41,338 nucleotides of DNA, from the NCBI GenBank assembly GCA_030828175.1, contig JAURDB010000004.1:1-41338 (forward strand), in the 5' to 3' direction. A program made the translations under genes and the position numbers. Below are positions 17,323-26,676 of this stretch, piece by piece (the stretch's first letter is position 1; every line of letters begins with the position of its first letter). This DNA comes from Flavobacteriales bacterium (GTDB taxonomy: Bacteria; Bacteroidota; Bacteroidia; Flavobacteriales_D; Sanyastnellaceae). The notes under the pieces were generated by a model that was not told where the DNA came from, ran no database searches, and saw only the letters and a list, made by a program, of their open reading frames with translations.

Positions 17323-18096
17323 ATGAAACTGACCGCCCACAACATCGTGAAGCAATACGGCCGAAGGAAGGTCGTCAATGAAGTTTCCTTCGAAGTGGAA
17401 ACCGGTGAAGTCGTGGGATTGCTGGGACCCAATGGGGCCGGAAAAACCACCTCCTTCTACATGGTGACGGGCCTGGTCCGACCGGACGAAGGGTCGATTG
17501 TGCTGGTCGATGGGCAAGGTGCCGAGCACGACATTACAAGGGAGCCCATGTATCGGCGCGCCCAGCGCGGCATTGGCTATCTGCCACAGGAGCCTTCGGT
17601 CTTTCGGAAGCTCAGCGTAGAAGACAACATTCTCGCCGTTCTGGAATTGCACGTTCGCGACGTCAAAGAGAGGCGCAAGCGCCTCGAAGACCTCCTCGAG
17701 GAATTCGGTCTTGTTCATGTACGTGAGAACCGCGGGGATGTGCTGAGCGGAGGGGAAAAGCGCCGGACAGAAATCGCGCGGGCACTGGCGGCCGATCCCC
17801 GTTTCATTCTGCTCGATGAGCCCTTTGCCGGGGTAGACCCCATTGCAGTGGAAGACATCCAGCAAATCGTCAGCCAATTGCGGAAGCGGGGCATCGGCAT
17901 TCTGATCACCGACCACAACGTTCAGGAAACCCTTCACATCACGGACCGGGCGTATCTCTTGTTTGAGGGACGAATTCTCAAAGCGGGAACGGCCGAGGAA
18001 TTGGCCGCTGATCCCCAAGTGCGCAAGGTCTACCTCGGACAGAACTTCGTCTTGCGCAGTGCCCTTTCCGCTGAGGGCGATGCCAACCCGAACTGA
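17323..18096 (+). CDS. lptB: LPS export ABC transporter ATP-binding protein
   Basis: A 257-residue ABC ATPase: Walker [10 protein letters not shown] (35-43), Q loop [11 protein letters not shown], signature LSGGE (141-145), Walker B FILLDEP (161-167) and switch His H198 in ITDHNV. The segments [29 protein letters not shown] and DPIAVEDIQ are the LptB subgroup pattern, and the C-terminal VYLGQNF is the usual LptB ending. It powers extraction of LPS from the inner membrane with LptFG. It is last in the kdsD-tatC-lptB run; its stop is only 4 bp from the stop of convergent ribE. Confidence 0.96.
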   Translation: MKLTAHNIVKQYGRRKVVNEVSFEVETGEVVGLLGPNGAGKTTSFYMVTGLVRPDEGSIVLVDGQGAEHDITREPMYRRAQRGIGYLPQEPSVFRKLSVEDNILAVLELHVRDVKERRKRLEDLLEEFGLVHVRENRGDVLSGGEKRRTEIARALAADPRFILLDEPFAGVDPIAVEDIQQIVSQLRKRGIGILITDHNVQETLHITDRAYLLFEGRILKAGTAEELAADPQVRKVYLGQNFVLRSALSAEGDANPN

Positions 18097-18100
18097 GGAA

Positions 18101-18691
18101 TCACCCCTTTCGGGACAGGATTTCGGCCACGTATTTGCCTACAATGTCGAATTCAAGGTTGACCATCGAACCGGGTGCCAGGCGATGAAAACCTGTGTGT
18201 TCCCAAGTGTAGGGAATGACCGTGACACTGAAATGCTCCGGCCTGGAATCCACCACCGTGAGTGAAACGCCATTCACGGTTATGGACCCTTTGGCCACCG
18301 TCAAATGATGGGGCGCGGAAGTGTGCCGGAACCGAATGTTCCATGACCCTTCCCTGTCTTCCACGGATTCCACTTCGGCGGTCGTGTCTACATGTCCCTG
18401 AACGATGTGGCCATCGAGTCGTCCCCCCACCTGGGTGCACCGCTCGAGATTGACCTGATCGTCCACCGCCCATGAACCCAATGTGGTCCGGGACAAAGTC
18501 TCTTCCACAGCCGTGACCGTGTACTGTTTGCCCTCCACAGCCACCACGGTCAGGCAGACACCATCGTGCGCGACGCTCTGGTCCACCTTCAAGGCAGGAG
18601 CCAATTCTGCCTCCAACGTGAAATGACGGTTGGTACCCTCGTCTTGGATGGCCCGGATGCGGCCCATGGATTCAACGATTCCTGTGAACAT
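18101..18691 (-). CDS. ribE: Riboflavin synthase (alpha subunit)
   Basis: A 196-residue protein of the expected length with two tandem lumazine-binding halves. Each half has its marks: MFTGIVESMG, DGVCLTVV and CTQVGGRLDGHIVQGHVD, then GSITVNGVSLTVVD and LAPGSMVNLEFDIVGKYV. It dismutates two molecules of 6,7-dimethyl-8-ribityllumazine to riboflavin. ATG 18691 gives the canonical MFTGIV start, although an in-frame ATG at 18706 would add MNHQH. It lies 11 bp after the T9SS cargo gene on the same strand, so it may be read from that transcript. No FMN riboswitch is seen. Confidence 0.96.
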   Translation of the reverse strand: MFTGIVESMGRIRAIQDEGTNRHFTLEAELAPALKVDQSVAHDGVCLTVVAVEGKQYTVTAVEETLSRTTLGSWAVDDQVNLERCTQVGGRLDGHIVQGHVDTTAEVESVEDREGSWNIRFRHTSAPHHLTVAKGSITVNGVSLTVVDSRPEHFSVTVIPYTWEHTGFHRLAPGSMVNLEFDIVGKYVAEILSRKG

Positions 18692-18702
18692 GTGCTGATG
18701 AT

Positions 18703-21405
18703 TCATTCCCCACCGGGCGACAACCCTCCCAACATCTGTATGCTGCCCGAAAAACGCTCCGGTACAATGCCCTCCAACCGGCGGGTGTATGCCGTGCAGG
18801 TGTAGTGATACACTCCGTCTGGGCAGGATCCTCCTGCGGCAAGGTGGCTCCCATCCCATCCGAGGTTGGGATCGGACGTCCTCCAGACTTCCTCCCCCCA
18901 ACGGTTGAACACCCGAAAATCCACGCTGTCCACAAACTTCCATGGGAAGGGACGGAACAGATCATTGTCACCATCGAGGTTCGGCGTGAACACATTGGGC
19001 AAGAAATAAAAAGGGCAGTTGTCCGTGCACACCGTATCGCCCATGGCGCTCTCATTGCGACGAAGGGTCCCATCCGGTCCCGGCATGAGGCTGTCGAGGG
19101 CCGTGACAGACCAGCATCCTGCAATGGTCCCACCCAATGATTCTGCAGTCAATACCGCTTGCGTCGTGGCCGACCCCTCCAATTCCAGCCAAAATTCCAG
19201 CGGAGCGTCCAGGCTGTCGCTGCGATAAATGCGGTAGCCCATGACGTCGTCCGCACAATCCAGCTCATCCCACTTCAGCGTCACTTTTTCCTCCGGACAG
19301 TCGGGGTCCACCGTGAATTCCGGCGGACAGGGGGGGTCGAGGTCGTAAGGGGTGGCACAGCGAATCGCACTCCAATTCTCGATGGGGTCCAGAATGCCCG
19401 TGGCTCCGTATGTGCCGAGTGTGCGCACCCGATAGCAGGACTCAATCCCATTGACCAACCCGGTATCTGCCCATTGGGGTACGTAGACTGTGTCCAGCAA
19501 CTCCAATGTACCGTTGTCAAGCACCCGGTGAAACACATAGGCCGTATCTCCCCATGGCCGTCCCGGTGGAACGTCCAAGACAACCTGGTTGTCCCCCGGG
19601 CTTGCGACCAACTCGGGAACGGGAGCCGAAACGCTCGTACCGATGATGTCCTCGCCGCTCCATGCCGTTACGCGATAGCTCCAGATGGGGTCCTGGCTGT
19701 TGATCTGCTCGTGAAGCAAGAGGGTGTCCGACGCTCCCAAGGAGGTTGTGGGCAGCGTTTCTCCGATTGATTCCCATCCCGAATCCGCATCCGGCCGGGC
19801 TTCGATGGTGTAACGATACGGGCCGGGAAACGCCTCCAGTGTGTCCGCATCCGTGGGGGGCGACCACCTCACTTCCACCCAACCTTCTTCGATATCTGGG
19901 ACTTCGACGGACGCCCCTGTCATGACCGGAATCTCCTTCTTGATTTCTGCACAGGCCTCCGGCCCCACGCGGCTGCGCGCCCCATTGGGCATGACCGCTA
20001 CGATGCGATAACAATACCGCGCACCATAACTCAGCGTTGAAACATCCAGAAAAGCGTTGTTCCCGAGTCCTTCAACAAAACCCATCAAGGTGTATCCGGC
20101 ATCGGGGGGCATGCCTACCGAGCAGAAGGAGAGATCAGGACTCCCCGATCCGATCCTTCGATGGACTTCATACCCTCCGACTGCCTGCAAAGCCTCACTG
20201 TAACTGCTGGTACAAGGGTGAATGGGCCAGTCCACTTCCACTGCGTTTCCGATGGGCACGGCCGTGGTCGCGGTCAACGGACGGGCAATGACCTTGACGT
20301 TCATCGTAGCTACGTCGCTCAAGGGAACGGCATAGGAATCCGTAGCCTTGAAAACCAGTTGATAGGGTGTCTCCCTGACCGCATCACATCCAGGCACCCA
20401 GCTGAAGTTCCCCACGTCCAAAAAGGGATTCCATGAAAACGCAGCCGCCGGGTCGAGCACATCTATGGGTCCGCCGACTACCGTCACTGTCACGTCATCA
20501 CCATCTGGATCCGATGCGGAAACCTGGAAGGTCAAACTGCTTCCCTGAAGGATGCACGTATCCGCGGGAACGGAAACGACCGGGGGTTGATTGGGACAAC
20601 TCTGAACCGAGATCTGCATGTCCCGAATCACTTCGCCCACCATGACCCATTGGCCCGCAACCCACCTCCATTCGCGAATGCGAAGCGCCATGTTGAACTC
20701 ACCGACCATCCCGGGTGCGTCCCATACCACGGTGCCGGTCGTGGGCTCCACATAGAATTCTCCACCGGCACCATCCACTTCGTTGGGTTGGACAAACCCC
20801 TGAATGGGCAAGCATTCAAAACCAGCGCAGGCAATCAGGTCGAAGGTGAGAGAATCCCCATCGGGGTCAAAGGCTCCGGGATTGTGTTCCCATCGCTGGT
20901 TGATGCAGGCGTTCTCCACGGCAGGCGCGAGCAGGATGGGACTGTTGTTGTGGCCGGCCTGGGCGTCGATGATCAGCAAGCTGGTGATACAGAAAGGCAC
21001 ATCCACGGAACCGGGAATGTTCTCGATATCGGCGTTGCGGTTGGGGTCTTCCACCACGATGTTGTAGATGCCCGGACCGGGATAGGTGTGCACTCCCTTG
21101 TACAAGTTCAACCGAATGTCACCCTCGATGATTTCCCCTATGTGGGTTCCGGCAGGGTCCAAAGGACCGTTGATACGGGGCAGGCTGTCGATCGCTCCTT
21201 CCGTTCCTTCGTCTCCCCACAGGATGCCCAGCGTGGGGCGATCGGCGACAACACTGGCACGCGTATAGGTCGTGATGGTCACTTCATAAGTCGATCCCGA
21301 AAGGTGCCGATAGGTGATTTCTCCCGCACGGTTGTGCGTGGCATCCGCTTCCATGGCCCAAACAAGGCCGAAGAACAGGAAGGGGAGAGCGAATCGCATG
21401 GACAT
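18703..21405 (-). CDS. Secreted T9SS type-B (CHU_C) cargo protein with PKD/fibronectin-like repeats
   Basis: A 900-residue exported protein. A signal peptide (MRFALPFLFFGLVWAMEADA) is followed by an N-terminal beta-rich region beginning THNRAGEITY, seen at the start of many Bacteroidota gliding-motility-associated proteins. There are Ig/PKD-like segments (ASDPDGDDVTV) and several fibronectin-III-like modules with paired cysteines. The last ~90 residues (LPNVFTPNLDGDNDLF, FNRWGEEVW, CPDGVYHYT) form the gliding-motility C-terminal domain used for type IX export and surface attachment. It is likely a surface adhesin or matrix protein. ATG 21405 is annotated; ATG 21399 (MRFALP) is plausible because a -7-like box abuts 21405. 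Confidence 0.92.
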   Translation of the reverse strand: MSMRFALPFLFFGLVWAMEADATHNRAGEITYRHLSGSTYEVTITTYTRASVVADRPTLGILWGDEGTEGAIDSLPRINGPLDPAGTHIGEIIEGDIRLNLYKGVHTYPGPGIYNIVVEDPNRNADIENIPGSVDVPFCITSLLIIDAQAGHNNSPILLAPAVENACINQRWEHNPGAFDPDGDSLTFDLIACAGFECLPIQGFVQPNEVDGAGGEFYVEPTTGTVVWDAPGMVGEFNMALRIREWRWVAGQWVMVGEVIRDMQISVQSCPNQPPVVSVPADTCILQGSSLTFQVSASDPDGDDVTVTVVGGPIDVLDPAAAFSWNPFLDVGNFSWVPGCDAVRETPYQLVFKATDSYAVPLSDVATMNVKVIARPLTATTAVPIGNAVEVDWPIHPCTSSYSEALQAVGGYEVHRRIGSGSPDLSFCSVGMPPDAGYTLMGFVEGLGNNAFLDVSTLSYGARYCYRIVAVMPNGARSRVGPEACAEIKKEIPVMTGASVEVPDIEEGWVEVRWSPPTDADTLEAFPGPYRYTIEARPDADSGWESIGETLPTTSLGASDTLLLHEQINSQDPIWSYRVTAWSGEDIIGTSVSAPVPELVASPGDNQVVLDVPPGRPWGDTAYVFHRVLDNGTLELLDTVYVPQWADTGLVNGIESCYRVRTLGTYGATGILDPIENWSAIRCATPYDLDPPCPPEFTVDPDCPEEKVTLKWDELDCADDVMGYRIYRSDSLDAPLEFWLELEGSATTQAVLTAESLGGTIAGCWSVTALDSLMPGPDGTLRRNESAMGDTVCTDNCPFYFLPNVFTPNLDGDNDLFRPFPWKFVDSVDFRVFNRWGEEVWRTSDPNLGWDGSHLAAGGSCPDGVYHYTCTAYTRRLEGIVPERFSGSIQMLGGLSPGGE

Positions 21406-21406
21406 C

Positions 21407-21414
21407 GAAAGGTA
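21407..21414 (-). promoter_or_regulatory. Putative -7 box abutting the T9SS cargo gene start
   Basis: TACCTTTC on the minus strand matches seven of eight positions of TAnnTTTG and ends one base before ATG 21405, or seven before ATG 21399. If it is real, transcription would start inside or beside the first ATG, favouring the second start codon. Confidence 0.35.
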
Positions 21415-21505
21415 ATCCCCTATGAAACCACGAAACTGATGAGAAGTGCAAAAATTCCGCCGGAACCTGGGGACTTTGTCCACCCCAAACAGTCGGCTGC
21501 GGCGC

Positions 21506-21513
21506 TACCTTCG
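21506..21513 (+). promoter_or_regulatory. Putative -7 box directly upstream of pdxA
   Basis: TACCTTCG matches seven of eight positions of TAnnTTTG and ends only 5 nt before the pdxA ATG. This predicts a leaderless or almost leaderless mRNA. No ribosome binding site fits between box and start. Confidence 0.45.
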
Positions 21514-21518
21514 CAAGA

Positions 21519-22586
21519 ATGGCTAAGAGTACACCCGCGCGCATTGGCATCACGTGGGGAGATCCCCACGGCATCGGATCGGAATGCATCTTGAAGGCAT
21601 TCTCTGATTCCCGGATGTTCGAAGATGTTTTGCCCGTGGTCTACGGCAATGCCGAAGCCCTCCGCAAACAGGCATCTCAATTCGAGGTTGAGGTCGAAAT
21701 CCAAAGATTGGAAGACGCTGCCGAGGCCAGGCCGGGCGCGCTCAACTGCGTGGATGTCGCATCATCTCTTGCTGATCCCGATTGGGGTCAACCCCACCCG
21801 GACGCGGGTGAATTCGCCAGACGCAGCCTCGAAAAGGCGGTCGAGGACCTGGCGGCGACAAAGGTGGACGTGCTGGTTACTGCACCCATCAACAAGGACA
21901 CCATCCAGAGCAGTCAATTCAAGTTTCCAGGACACACGGAGTATCTGGCTGACAAAGCCGGCATGAAGGATGTGCTCATGATCCTGGCCTCGGACGCCCT
22001 GAGGGTAGGCGTGGTAACCGGTCATGTAGCACTCAAAGATGTAGCGTCCCACCTTTCCAAGGACCGCATCGTGAAGTACGGCACCCTGCTGAACGAAAGC
22101 CTGTCCAGGGACTTCGGCATTGCCACCCCACGCATTGCGGTGCTCGGGCTCAACCCGCATGCCGGAGACAATGGCCTCATCGGCGAAGAGGAAAAAACCG
22201 TCATTCTTCCCGCCGTTCGCGCCATGCAGGAACAAGGCATGAAGGTGAACGGCCCCTTCGGTGCCGATGGGTTCTTCGGCAGTGGAGACTTCAAGCACTT
22301 CGATGGTGTGCTCGCCATGTACCACGACCAAGGCCTTGTGCCGTTCAAGAGTCTCTCCTTTGGGCAAGGGGTCAATTTCACCGCGGGCTTGCCCATCGTC
22401 CGCACGAGCCCGGATCATGGAACCGCATTTGATATTGCAGGACAAGGATTGGCGGATGGCAGAAGCCTTCGGGCCGCATGTTGGATGGCATTGGACATTC
22501 GGCAGCAGCGAAAAGCCCACCGTGATATGACCGCGAACCCCCTTGAAATCACCTCTCCCAAGCAATGGGAACGCGATAGATTCTAA
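21519..22586 (+). CDS. pdxA: 4-hydroxythreonine-4-phosphate dehydrogenase
   Basis: A 355-residue metal- and NAD-dependent enzyme of DXP-dependent vitamin B6 (pyridoxal phosphate) synthesis. PdxA landmarks are IGITWGDPHGIGSE at the N-terminus, TAPINKDTIQSSQFKFPGHTEYLA, GLNPHAGDNGLIG and FDGVLAMYHDQGLVPFK, ending with VRTSPDHGTAFDIAGQG. The His residues in PGHTEYL, NPHAGD and SPDHGTA are where the family binds metal and substrate. It starts a plus-strand run with the DUF177, rpmF, fabH and accBC genes, as often seen in Bacteroidota. It is divergent from the T9SS cargo gene. Confidence 0.97.
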   Translation: MAKSTPARIGITWGDPHGIGSECILKAFSDSRMFEDVLPVVYGNAEALRKQASQFEVEVEIQRLEDAAEARPGALNCVDVASSLADPDWGQPHPDAGEFARRSLEKAVEDLAATKVDVLVTAPINKDTIQSSQFKFPGHTEYLADKAGMKDVLMILASDALRVGVVTGHVALKDVASHLSKDRIVKYGTLLNESLSRDFGIATPRIAVLGLNPHAGDNGLIGEEEKTVILPAVRAMQEQGMKVNGPFGADGFFGSGDFKHFDGVLAMYHDQGLVPFKSLSFGQGVNFTAGLPIVRTSPDHGTAFDIAGQGLADGRSLRAACWMALDIRQQRKAHRDMTANPLEITSPKQWERDRF

Positions 22587-22624
22587 GCCTGCTCAAAGCC
22601 GGTCGGGGATTGCACCGAAAACCG

Positions 22625-22632
22625 TACCTTTG
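22625..22632 (+). promoter_or_regulatory. Putative -7 box upstream of DUF177-rpmF
   Basis: TACCTTTG is an exact TAnnTTTG match in the 71-bp gap after pdxA and ends 25 nt before the DUF177 ATG. It suggests that DUF177-rpmF has its own promoter. A TTG lies at 22610-22612, closer than the usual -33 spacing. Confidence 0.5.
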
Positions 22633-22657
22633 CCCCCCCTCAAAGCTGGGGTGACGC

Positions 22658-23215
22658 ATGCGCGCAACGTCCGAATTCGAAATTCCCTACACGGGATTGG
22701 GCATTGGGAGGCACGCCTTCGTCTTCGAGCTGGATGGGGCGTTCTTTTCAGATTTCGAGCCTTCTGGCTTTGTGGATGCTGACGTTTTGGCCTCCACCGA
22801 GTTGGATCGTTTCGAAGGAATGATGCACTTCGACATCCACATTGCGGGTACGGTGAAATCGGTCTGTGACCGATGCAATGCGCCGCTCTCGCTGTCGATT
22901 GATCACCGCGCACGTTACGTGGTGAAATTTGGGGATCGCACCCACAAGACCGATGACGACATCCTCGTCCTTGGGCCTGCGGAGCACCTCTTGGATGTCC
23001 GGGAATTCCTCTATGAATCCACCGTTCTGGGCTTGCCCTTGAGACGGGTCCATTCGCAAGAGGAGGATTGTGATCCCCGCGTGATGCAGTGGCTCACAGG
23101 AAGCGTGGACTACGCTCCGGATGAAGTGCAACCGGAAACAGACCCGAGATGGGCGGCATTGAAAGGCCTTTCATCGGACGAGGATTCGGAAAACGAGGAA
23201 GAGAGCGAGGAGTGA
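22658..23215 (+). CDS. DUF177 (YceD-family) protein
   Basis: A 185-residue acidic protein of the DUF177/YceD family, recognised by its position directly before rpmF and by the CxxC motif C70-D-R-C73 within VCDRCNAPLSL, followed by DDDILVL and DVREFLYESTVLGLPLR. The C-terminus is very acidic (DEDSENEEESEE). In other bacteria and in plastids, YceD relatives are linked to 23S rRNA accumulation and ribosome assembly, which fits the pairing with L32; the biochemical role is not settled. The rpmF ATG lies 58 bp downstream. Confidence 0.9.
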   Translation: MRATSEFEIPYTGLGIGRHAFVFELDGAFFSDFEPSGFVDADVLASTELDRFEGMMHFDIHIAGTVKSVCDRCNAPLSLSIDHRARYVVKFGDRTHKTDDDILVLGPAEHLLDVREFLYESTVLGLPLRRVHSQEEDCDPRVMQWLTGSVDYAPDEVQPETDPRWAALKGLSSDEDSENEEESEE

Positions 23216-23273
23216 ATTGACATAGAAACATTGACCCCGAAGCGCGCAAGCGCCGAGGAACAACCATACAACC

Positions 23274-23468
23274 ATGGCACATCCCAAGCGACGCCAGAGC
23301 AAGACGCGCTCCCGCAAGCGCAGGACGCACTACAAGGCAGAGACGCCGAACGTAGCAACCTGCTCCACCACTGGACAGGCCCACATGTTCCACCGCGCCC
23401 ACTGGTATGAGGGCAAGCTCTATTACAAGGGCCGTGTGGTGGTAGAGAAAGAGGGCGCTGAAGCCTAA
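23274..23468 (+). CDS. rpmF: 50S ribosomal protein L32
   Basis: A 64-residue basic protein with the L32 beginning [19 protein letters not shown] and the later [18 protein letters not shown] pattern. It is part of the large ribosomal subunit. Only one Cys is left (CSTTG), so the zinc ribbon of some L32 forms is not present. It is the last gene before a hairpin terminator. plsX, which sits between rpmF and fabH in many other phyla, is absent here. Confidence 0.97.
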   Translation: MAHPKRRQSKTRSRKRRTHYKAETPNVATCSTTGQAHMFHRAHWYEGKLYYKGRVVVEKEGAEA

Positions 23469-23493
23469 TTTCCCCTCGGTTACGATTCTTTGG

Positions 23494-23527
23494 AAACCCG
23501 CACGGCTTAGGGCTGATGCGGGTTTTT
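23494..23527 (+). terminator. Rho-independent terminator after rpmF
   Basis: AAACCCGCA (23494-23502) pairs perfectly with TGCGGGTTT (23517-23525), with a 14-nt loop, and the stem runs into TTTTT (23523-23527). It separates the DUF177-rpmF transcript from fabH, which has its own putative promoter. Confidence 0.85.
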
Positions 23528-23586
23528 CCACATCCTATCGTGACCGCTTGCACAAAGAGACGCCCGTCAACGGGGCAGAGGCAATC

Positions 23587-23594
23587 TAATTTCG
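23587..23594 (+). promoter_or_regulatory. Putative -7 box upstream of fabH
   Basis: TAATTTCG matches seven of eight positions of TAnnTTTG, lies downstream of the rpmF terminator and ends 37 nt before the fabH ATG. Confidence 0.45.
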
Positions 23595-23631
23595 CCCGCA
23601 CCCCAACCAAGAAGGGACAATAATCCAAAGG

Positions 23632-24648
23632 ATGAGCTCACTCCAATCCGCCGCCATCACCGCCGTAAAGGGATGGTTGCCCGAAGACAAGCTGACCAAC
23701 GCCGACCTCGAAAAGATGGTCGACACCAACGATGAGTGGATCCGAACCCGAACAGGTATCTCGGAAAGGCGCATTCTCAAGGATCCGACCAAGGCCACCT
23801 CTGACATGGTGGCCGAGGTCATCAAAGGTCTTTGTATCCAACGCGGCATCGAACCTGACACCATCGACCTGGTGATCGTGGCGACCGTCACCCCTGACAT
23901 GTTTTTTCCATCCACTGCGCAGCTGGCCTGCCACAAAGCCGGTGCAAACAACGCTTGGGGCTTTGACCTGAGCGCCGCATGCAGCGGATTCCTCTTTGCC
24001 CTCCGAACCGGGGGCCAGTTCATTTCCACGGGATCACACAAACGGGTGATCGTCGTAGGATCCGATAAAATGAGCAGCATCGTGGATTACACCGACCGCA
24101 CCACTTGCGTCCTCTTCGGGGATGCCGCAGCCGGGGTATTGCTTGAGGCTGACCCAACGGGAGAAAACGGCATTCAGGACGCCATTTTAAGAAGCGATGG
24201 GTCGGGCGGAGAGTACCTGCGCATGCAAGGCGGCGGTTCTTTGAACCCCTCGTCCGCGGAAACGGTTGCCGCCGGATTGCACTACATCGAGCAAGACGGG
24301 AAACCTGTTTTCAAGGCCGCTGTCACCTCCATGGCCGACGTGAGCTATGAGATCATGGATCGCAATGGATTGACTGCTGACGATGTCTCTTGGCTCGTTC
24401 CGCACCAGGCCAACCTGCGCATCATCGACGCCACAGCCAACCGAATGGGGTTGGGACGCGAAAAAGTGATGATCAACATCGAGAAATACGGAAACACCAC
24501 CGCAGCCACCATACCACTCTGTCTTTGGGAGTGGGCGGAACGGCTGACACCGGGCGAAAACCTCATACTGAGCAGCTTTGGTGGCGGTTTCACCTGGGGC
24601 AGCATCTGGCTCAAATGGGCCATGGAGCCGACCCCAAAAGCCCAATGA
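23632..24648 (+). CDS. fabH: Beta-ketoacyl-ACP synthase III
   Basis: A 338-residue enzyme that condenses acetyl-CoA (or a branched starter) with malonyl-ACP to start fatty-acid synthesis. The catalytic triad is visible: C117 in LSAACSGF, H258 in [10 protein letters not shown] and N288 in [12 protein letters not shown]. The sequence also has [16 protein letters not shown] near the N-terminus and the C-terminal [16 protein letters not shown]. accB and accC, which supply malonyl-CoA, follow at 83 bp and beyond, so the cluster handles the first steps of fatty-acid synthesis. Starter specificity cannot be told. Confidence 0.97.
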   Translation: MSSLQSAAITAVKGWLPEDKLTNADLEKMVDTNDEWIRTRTGISERRILKDPTKATSDMVAEVIKGLCIQRGIEPDTIDLVIVATVTPDMFFPSTAQLACHKAGANNAWGFDLSAACSGFLFALRTGGQFISTGSHKRVIVVGSDKMSSIVDYTDRTTCVLFGDAAAGVLLEADPTGENGIQDAILRSDGSGGEYLRMQGGGSLNPSSAETVAAGLHYIEQDGKPVFKAAVTSMADVSYEIMDRNGLTADDVSWLVPHQANLRIIDATANRMGLGREKVMINIEKYGNTTAATIPLCLWEWAERLTPGENLILSSFGGGFTWGSIWLKWAMEPTPKAQ

Positions 24649-24684
24649 AACATCCCAACTGGCGGCAGAACGCCCATTTTCCGG

Positions 24685-24692
24685 TTACTTTG
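24685..24692 (+). promoter_or_regulatory. Possible -7 box upstream of accB
   Basis: TTACTTTG matches seven of eight positions of TAnnTTTG, missing the A at position two, and ends 39 nt before the accB ATG in the 83-bp fabH-accB gap. Confidence 0.3.
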
Positions 24693-24731
24693 TCCATCTG
24701 GATTTAACCGGTCCTCAAAACCAACCAGGCC

Positions 24732-25256
24732 ATGACCCAGGAAGAAATACAAGACCTGATCAAGTTCGTAGCCAAGTCCGGCGTCAACGAAGTAGAAATT
24801 GAACGCAAGGATTTCAAGATTACCATCAAGAGTCCCGGCATTGGCAACAAGCGGGGCAAGAACATTGCGTCGGAAGCTCCGCAGGCGGTCCATGTAGCGA
24901 TGCCTGCCGGCATGCCCATGCCCGTGCAGATGTCGGCGCCCGTGGCAGCACCCGCAGCAGCAGCGCCTGCAGCGGCGCCCGCAGCGGCAGAGCCTGCACC
25001 CGCAGCAGATGCCAATCTCCTCACCATCAAGAGTCCCATGATCGGGACCTTCTACCGGAAGCCCTCCCCTGACAAGGACAACTTTGTGGAAGTCGGATCA
25101 GCGGTGAAGACCGGTGATACGGTTTGCACCATCGAAGCGATGAAGCTCTTCAATGAGATTGAAAGTGAGGTTTCGGGGCGCATCGTGAAGATCCTCGTGG
25201 ACGACAACAGCCCGGTCGAATACGACCAGCCCCTCTTCCTCGTGGAGCCCGCTTGA
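24732..25256 (+). CDS. accB: Acetyl-CoA carboxylase biotin carboxyl carrier protein
   Basis: A 174-residue carrier. The N-terminal helical part is followed by a long Ala/Pro/Met-rich flexible linker (about residues 50-93, encoded by GC-rich near-repeats of GCAGC at about 24940-25010) and a biotinyl domain (96-174) with the biotin acceptor K138 in EAMKL. It carries CO2 from biotin carboxylase to the carboxyltransferase to make malonyl-CoA. It lies between fabH and accC, 31 bp before the latter. Confidence 0.97.
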   Translation: MTQEEIQDLIKFVAKSGVNEVEIERKDFKITIKSPGIGNKRGKNIASEAPQAVHVAMPAGMPMPVQMSAPVAAPAAAAPAAAPAAAEPAPAADANLLTIKSPMIGTFYRKPSPDKDNFVEVGSAVKTGDTVCTIEAMKLFNEIESEVSGRIVKILVDDNSPVEYDQPLFLVEPA

Positions 25257-25287
25257 TGTTGTCACACCGAACCCACCGATTCACGAC

Positions 25288-26622
25288 ATGTTCAAGAAAA
25301 TCCTGATCGCCAACCGCGGCGAGATTGCCCTGCGCGTCATCCGAACCTGCAAGGAAATGGGCATCAAGACCGTGGCGGTGTATTCCACGGCGGATGCGGA
25401 GAGCCTGCACGTGCGCTTCGCGGACGAGGCCGTTTGCATTGGTCCGGCGCAAAGCGCCCAGAGCTACCTCAACATTCCCAACATCATCGCGGCGGCGGAG
25501 ATCACCAACGCTGACGCCATCCATCCGGGATACGGTTTCCTGTCAGAAAACGCGCAGTTCTCGAGGGTTTGCGGTGAAAACAACATCAAGTTCATCGGCG
25601 CCTCTCCCGAAATGATCGAAGCCATGGGTGACAAGGCCTCGGCCAAGTCCACCATGAAGGCGGCCGGCGTGCCCACGATTCCCGGAAGTGAGGGCATCCT
25701 CGACAGCCTGGAAGAGGCGCTCACCTGTGCCAAGGAAATCGGCTACCCCGTGATGCTGAAGGCCACTGCAGGTGGCGGTGGACGGGGAATGCGGGTCTGT
25801 CACAACGATGAGGACACCGCCGAAGCGTGGGACACCACGCGTCGGGAAGCGGGGGCCGCATTTGGAAACGACGGCATGTACATGGAGAAATTCGTGACGG
25901 AACCCCGTCACATCGAGATCCAGATTGCCGGAGACCGCAACGGAAAATGCTGCCACCTGTCCGAGCGCGATTGCTCCATCCAGCGTCGCCACCAGAAGCT
26001 GGTGGAGGAAACACCGTCCCCCTTCATGACGGATGACCTGCGCGAGAAAATGGGCCAGGCGGCCATCGCAGCAGGTGAGGCTGTGAAGTACGAAGGCGTG
26101 GGAACCGTGGAATTCCTGGTCGACGCCGACCGGAACTTCTACTTCATGGAGATGAACACGCGGATCCAGGTCGAGCACACCATCACCGAGGAGGTTGTGG
26201 ATTACGACTTGATCAAGGAGCAGATCAAACTTGCCCACGGCGATCCGATCTCAGGCCGGAACTACTACCCGAAGATGCACGCCATTCAGTGCCGCATCAA
26301 TGCGGAAGACCCCGACCGAAATTTTGCCCCGAGCCCCGGCACCGTAACCGACTATCACGGACCGGGAGGCCACGGCATCCGCATCGACACCCACGTCTAT
26401 GCCGGCTACCGCATCCCGCCACATTACGACAGCATGGTCGCCAAGCTCATCGTGGTCGCGCAGACCCGTGAAGAGGCCATCACCAAAATGCAGCGTGCCC
26501 TCGATGAGTACATCATCGAAGGGGTGAAGACCACCATCCCATTCCACCAGAAGCTCATGCGCAACGAGCGCTTCCGCAGTGGGGACTTCACCACGAAGTT
26601 CCTCGAGGAGGAAACCATCTGA
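25288..26622 (+). CDS. accC: Acetyl-CoA carboxylase biotin carboxylase subunit
   Basis: A 444-residue ATP-grasp enzyme that carboxylates biotin on AccB. It begins [19 protein letters not shown], as AccC usually does, and has [13 protein letters not shown], the glycine-rich ATP loop [43 protein letters not shown] and [16 protein letters not shown], with a C-terminal domain ending in [20 protein letters not shown]. The accA/accD carboxyltransferase subunits are not in the window. A strong terminator follows 20 bp after the stop. Confidence 0.97.
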   Translation: MFKKILIANRGEIALRVIRTCKEMGIKTVAVYSTADAESLHVRFADEAVCIGPAQSAQSYLNIPNIIAAAEITNADAIHPGYGFLSENAQFSRVCGENNIKFIGASPEMIEAMGDKASAKSTMKAAGVPTIPGSEGILDSLEEALTCAKEIGYPVMLKATAGGGGRGMRVCHNDEDTAEAWDTTRREAGAAFGNDGMYMEKFVTEPRHIEIQIAGDRNGKCCHLSERDCSIQRRHQKLVEETPSPFMTDDLREKMGQAAIAAGEAVKYEGVGTVEFLVDADRNFYFMEMNTRIQVEHTITEEVVDYDLIKEQIKLAHGDPISGRNYYPKMHAIQCRINAEDPDRNFAPSPGTVTDYHGPGGHGIRIDTHVYAGYRIPPHYDSMVAKLIVVAQTREEAITKMQRALDEYIIEGVKTTIPFHQKLMRNERFRSGDFTTKFLEEETI

Positions 26623-26642
26623 ACCGATTCGAAATCCATCGG

Positions 26643-26667
26643 AAAAGGGGGCTTCGGCCCCCTTTTT
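26643..26667. terminator. Bidirectional intrinsic terminator between accC and rfaE2
   Basis: AAAAGGGGGC (26643-26652) and GCCCCCTTTTT (26657-26667) form a 10-bp stem with the stable TTCG tetraloop (26653-26656). The A tract on one side and the T tract on the other make it work in both directions, for accC (plus) and for rfaE2 (minus, stop at 26677). Confidence 0.92.
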
Positions 26668-26676
26668 CATGCGGTG

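Noticed and set aside
24940-25010. GC-rich tandem repeat
   Set aside because: It encodes the Ala/Pro linker of AccB, a normal low-complexity feature of that protein.
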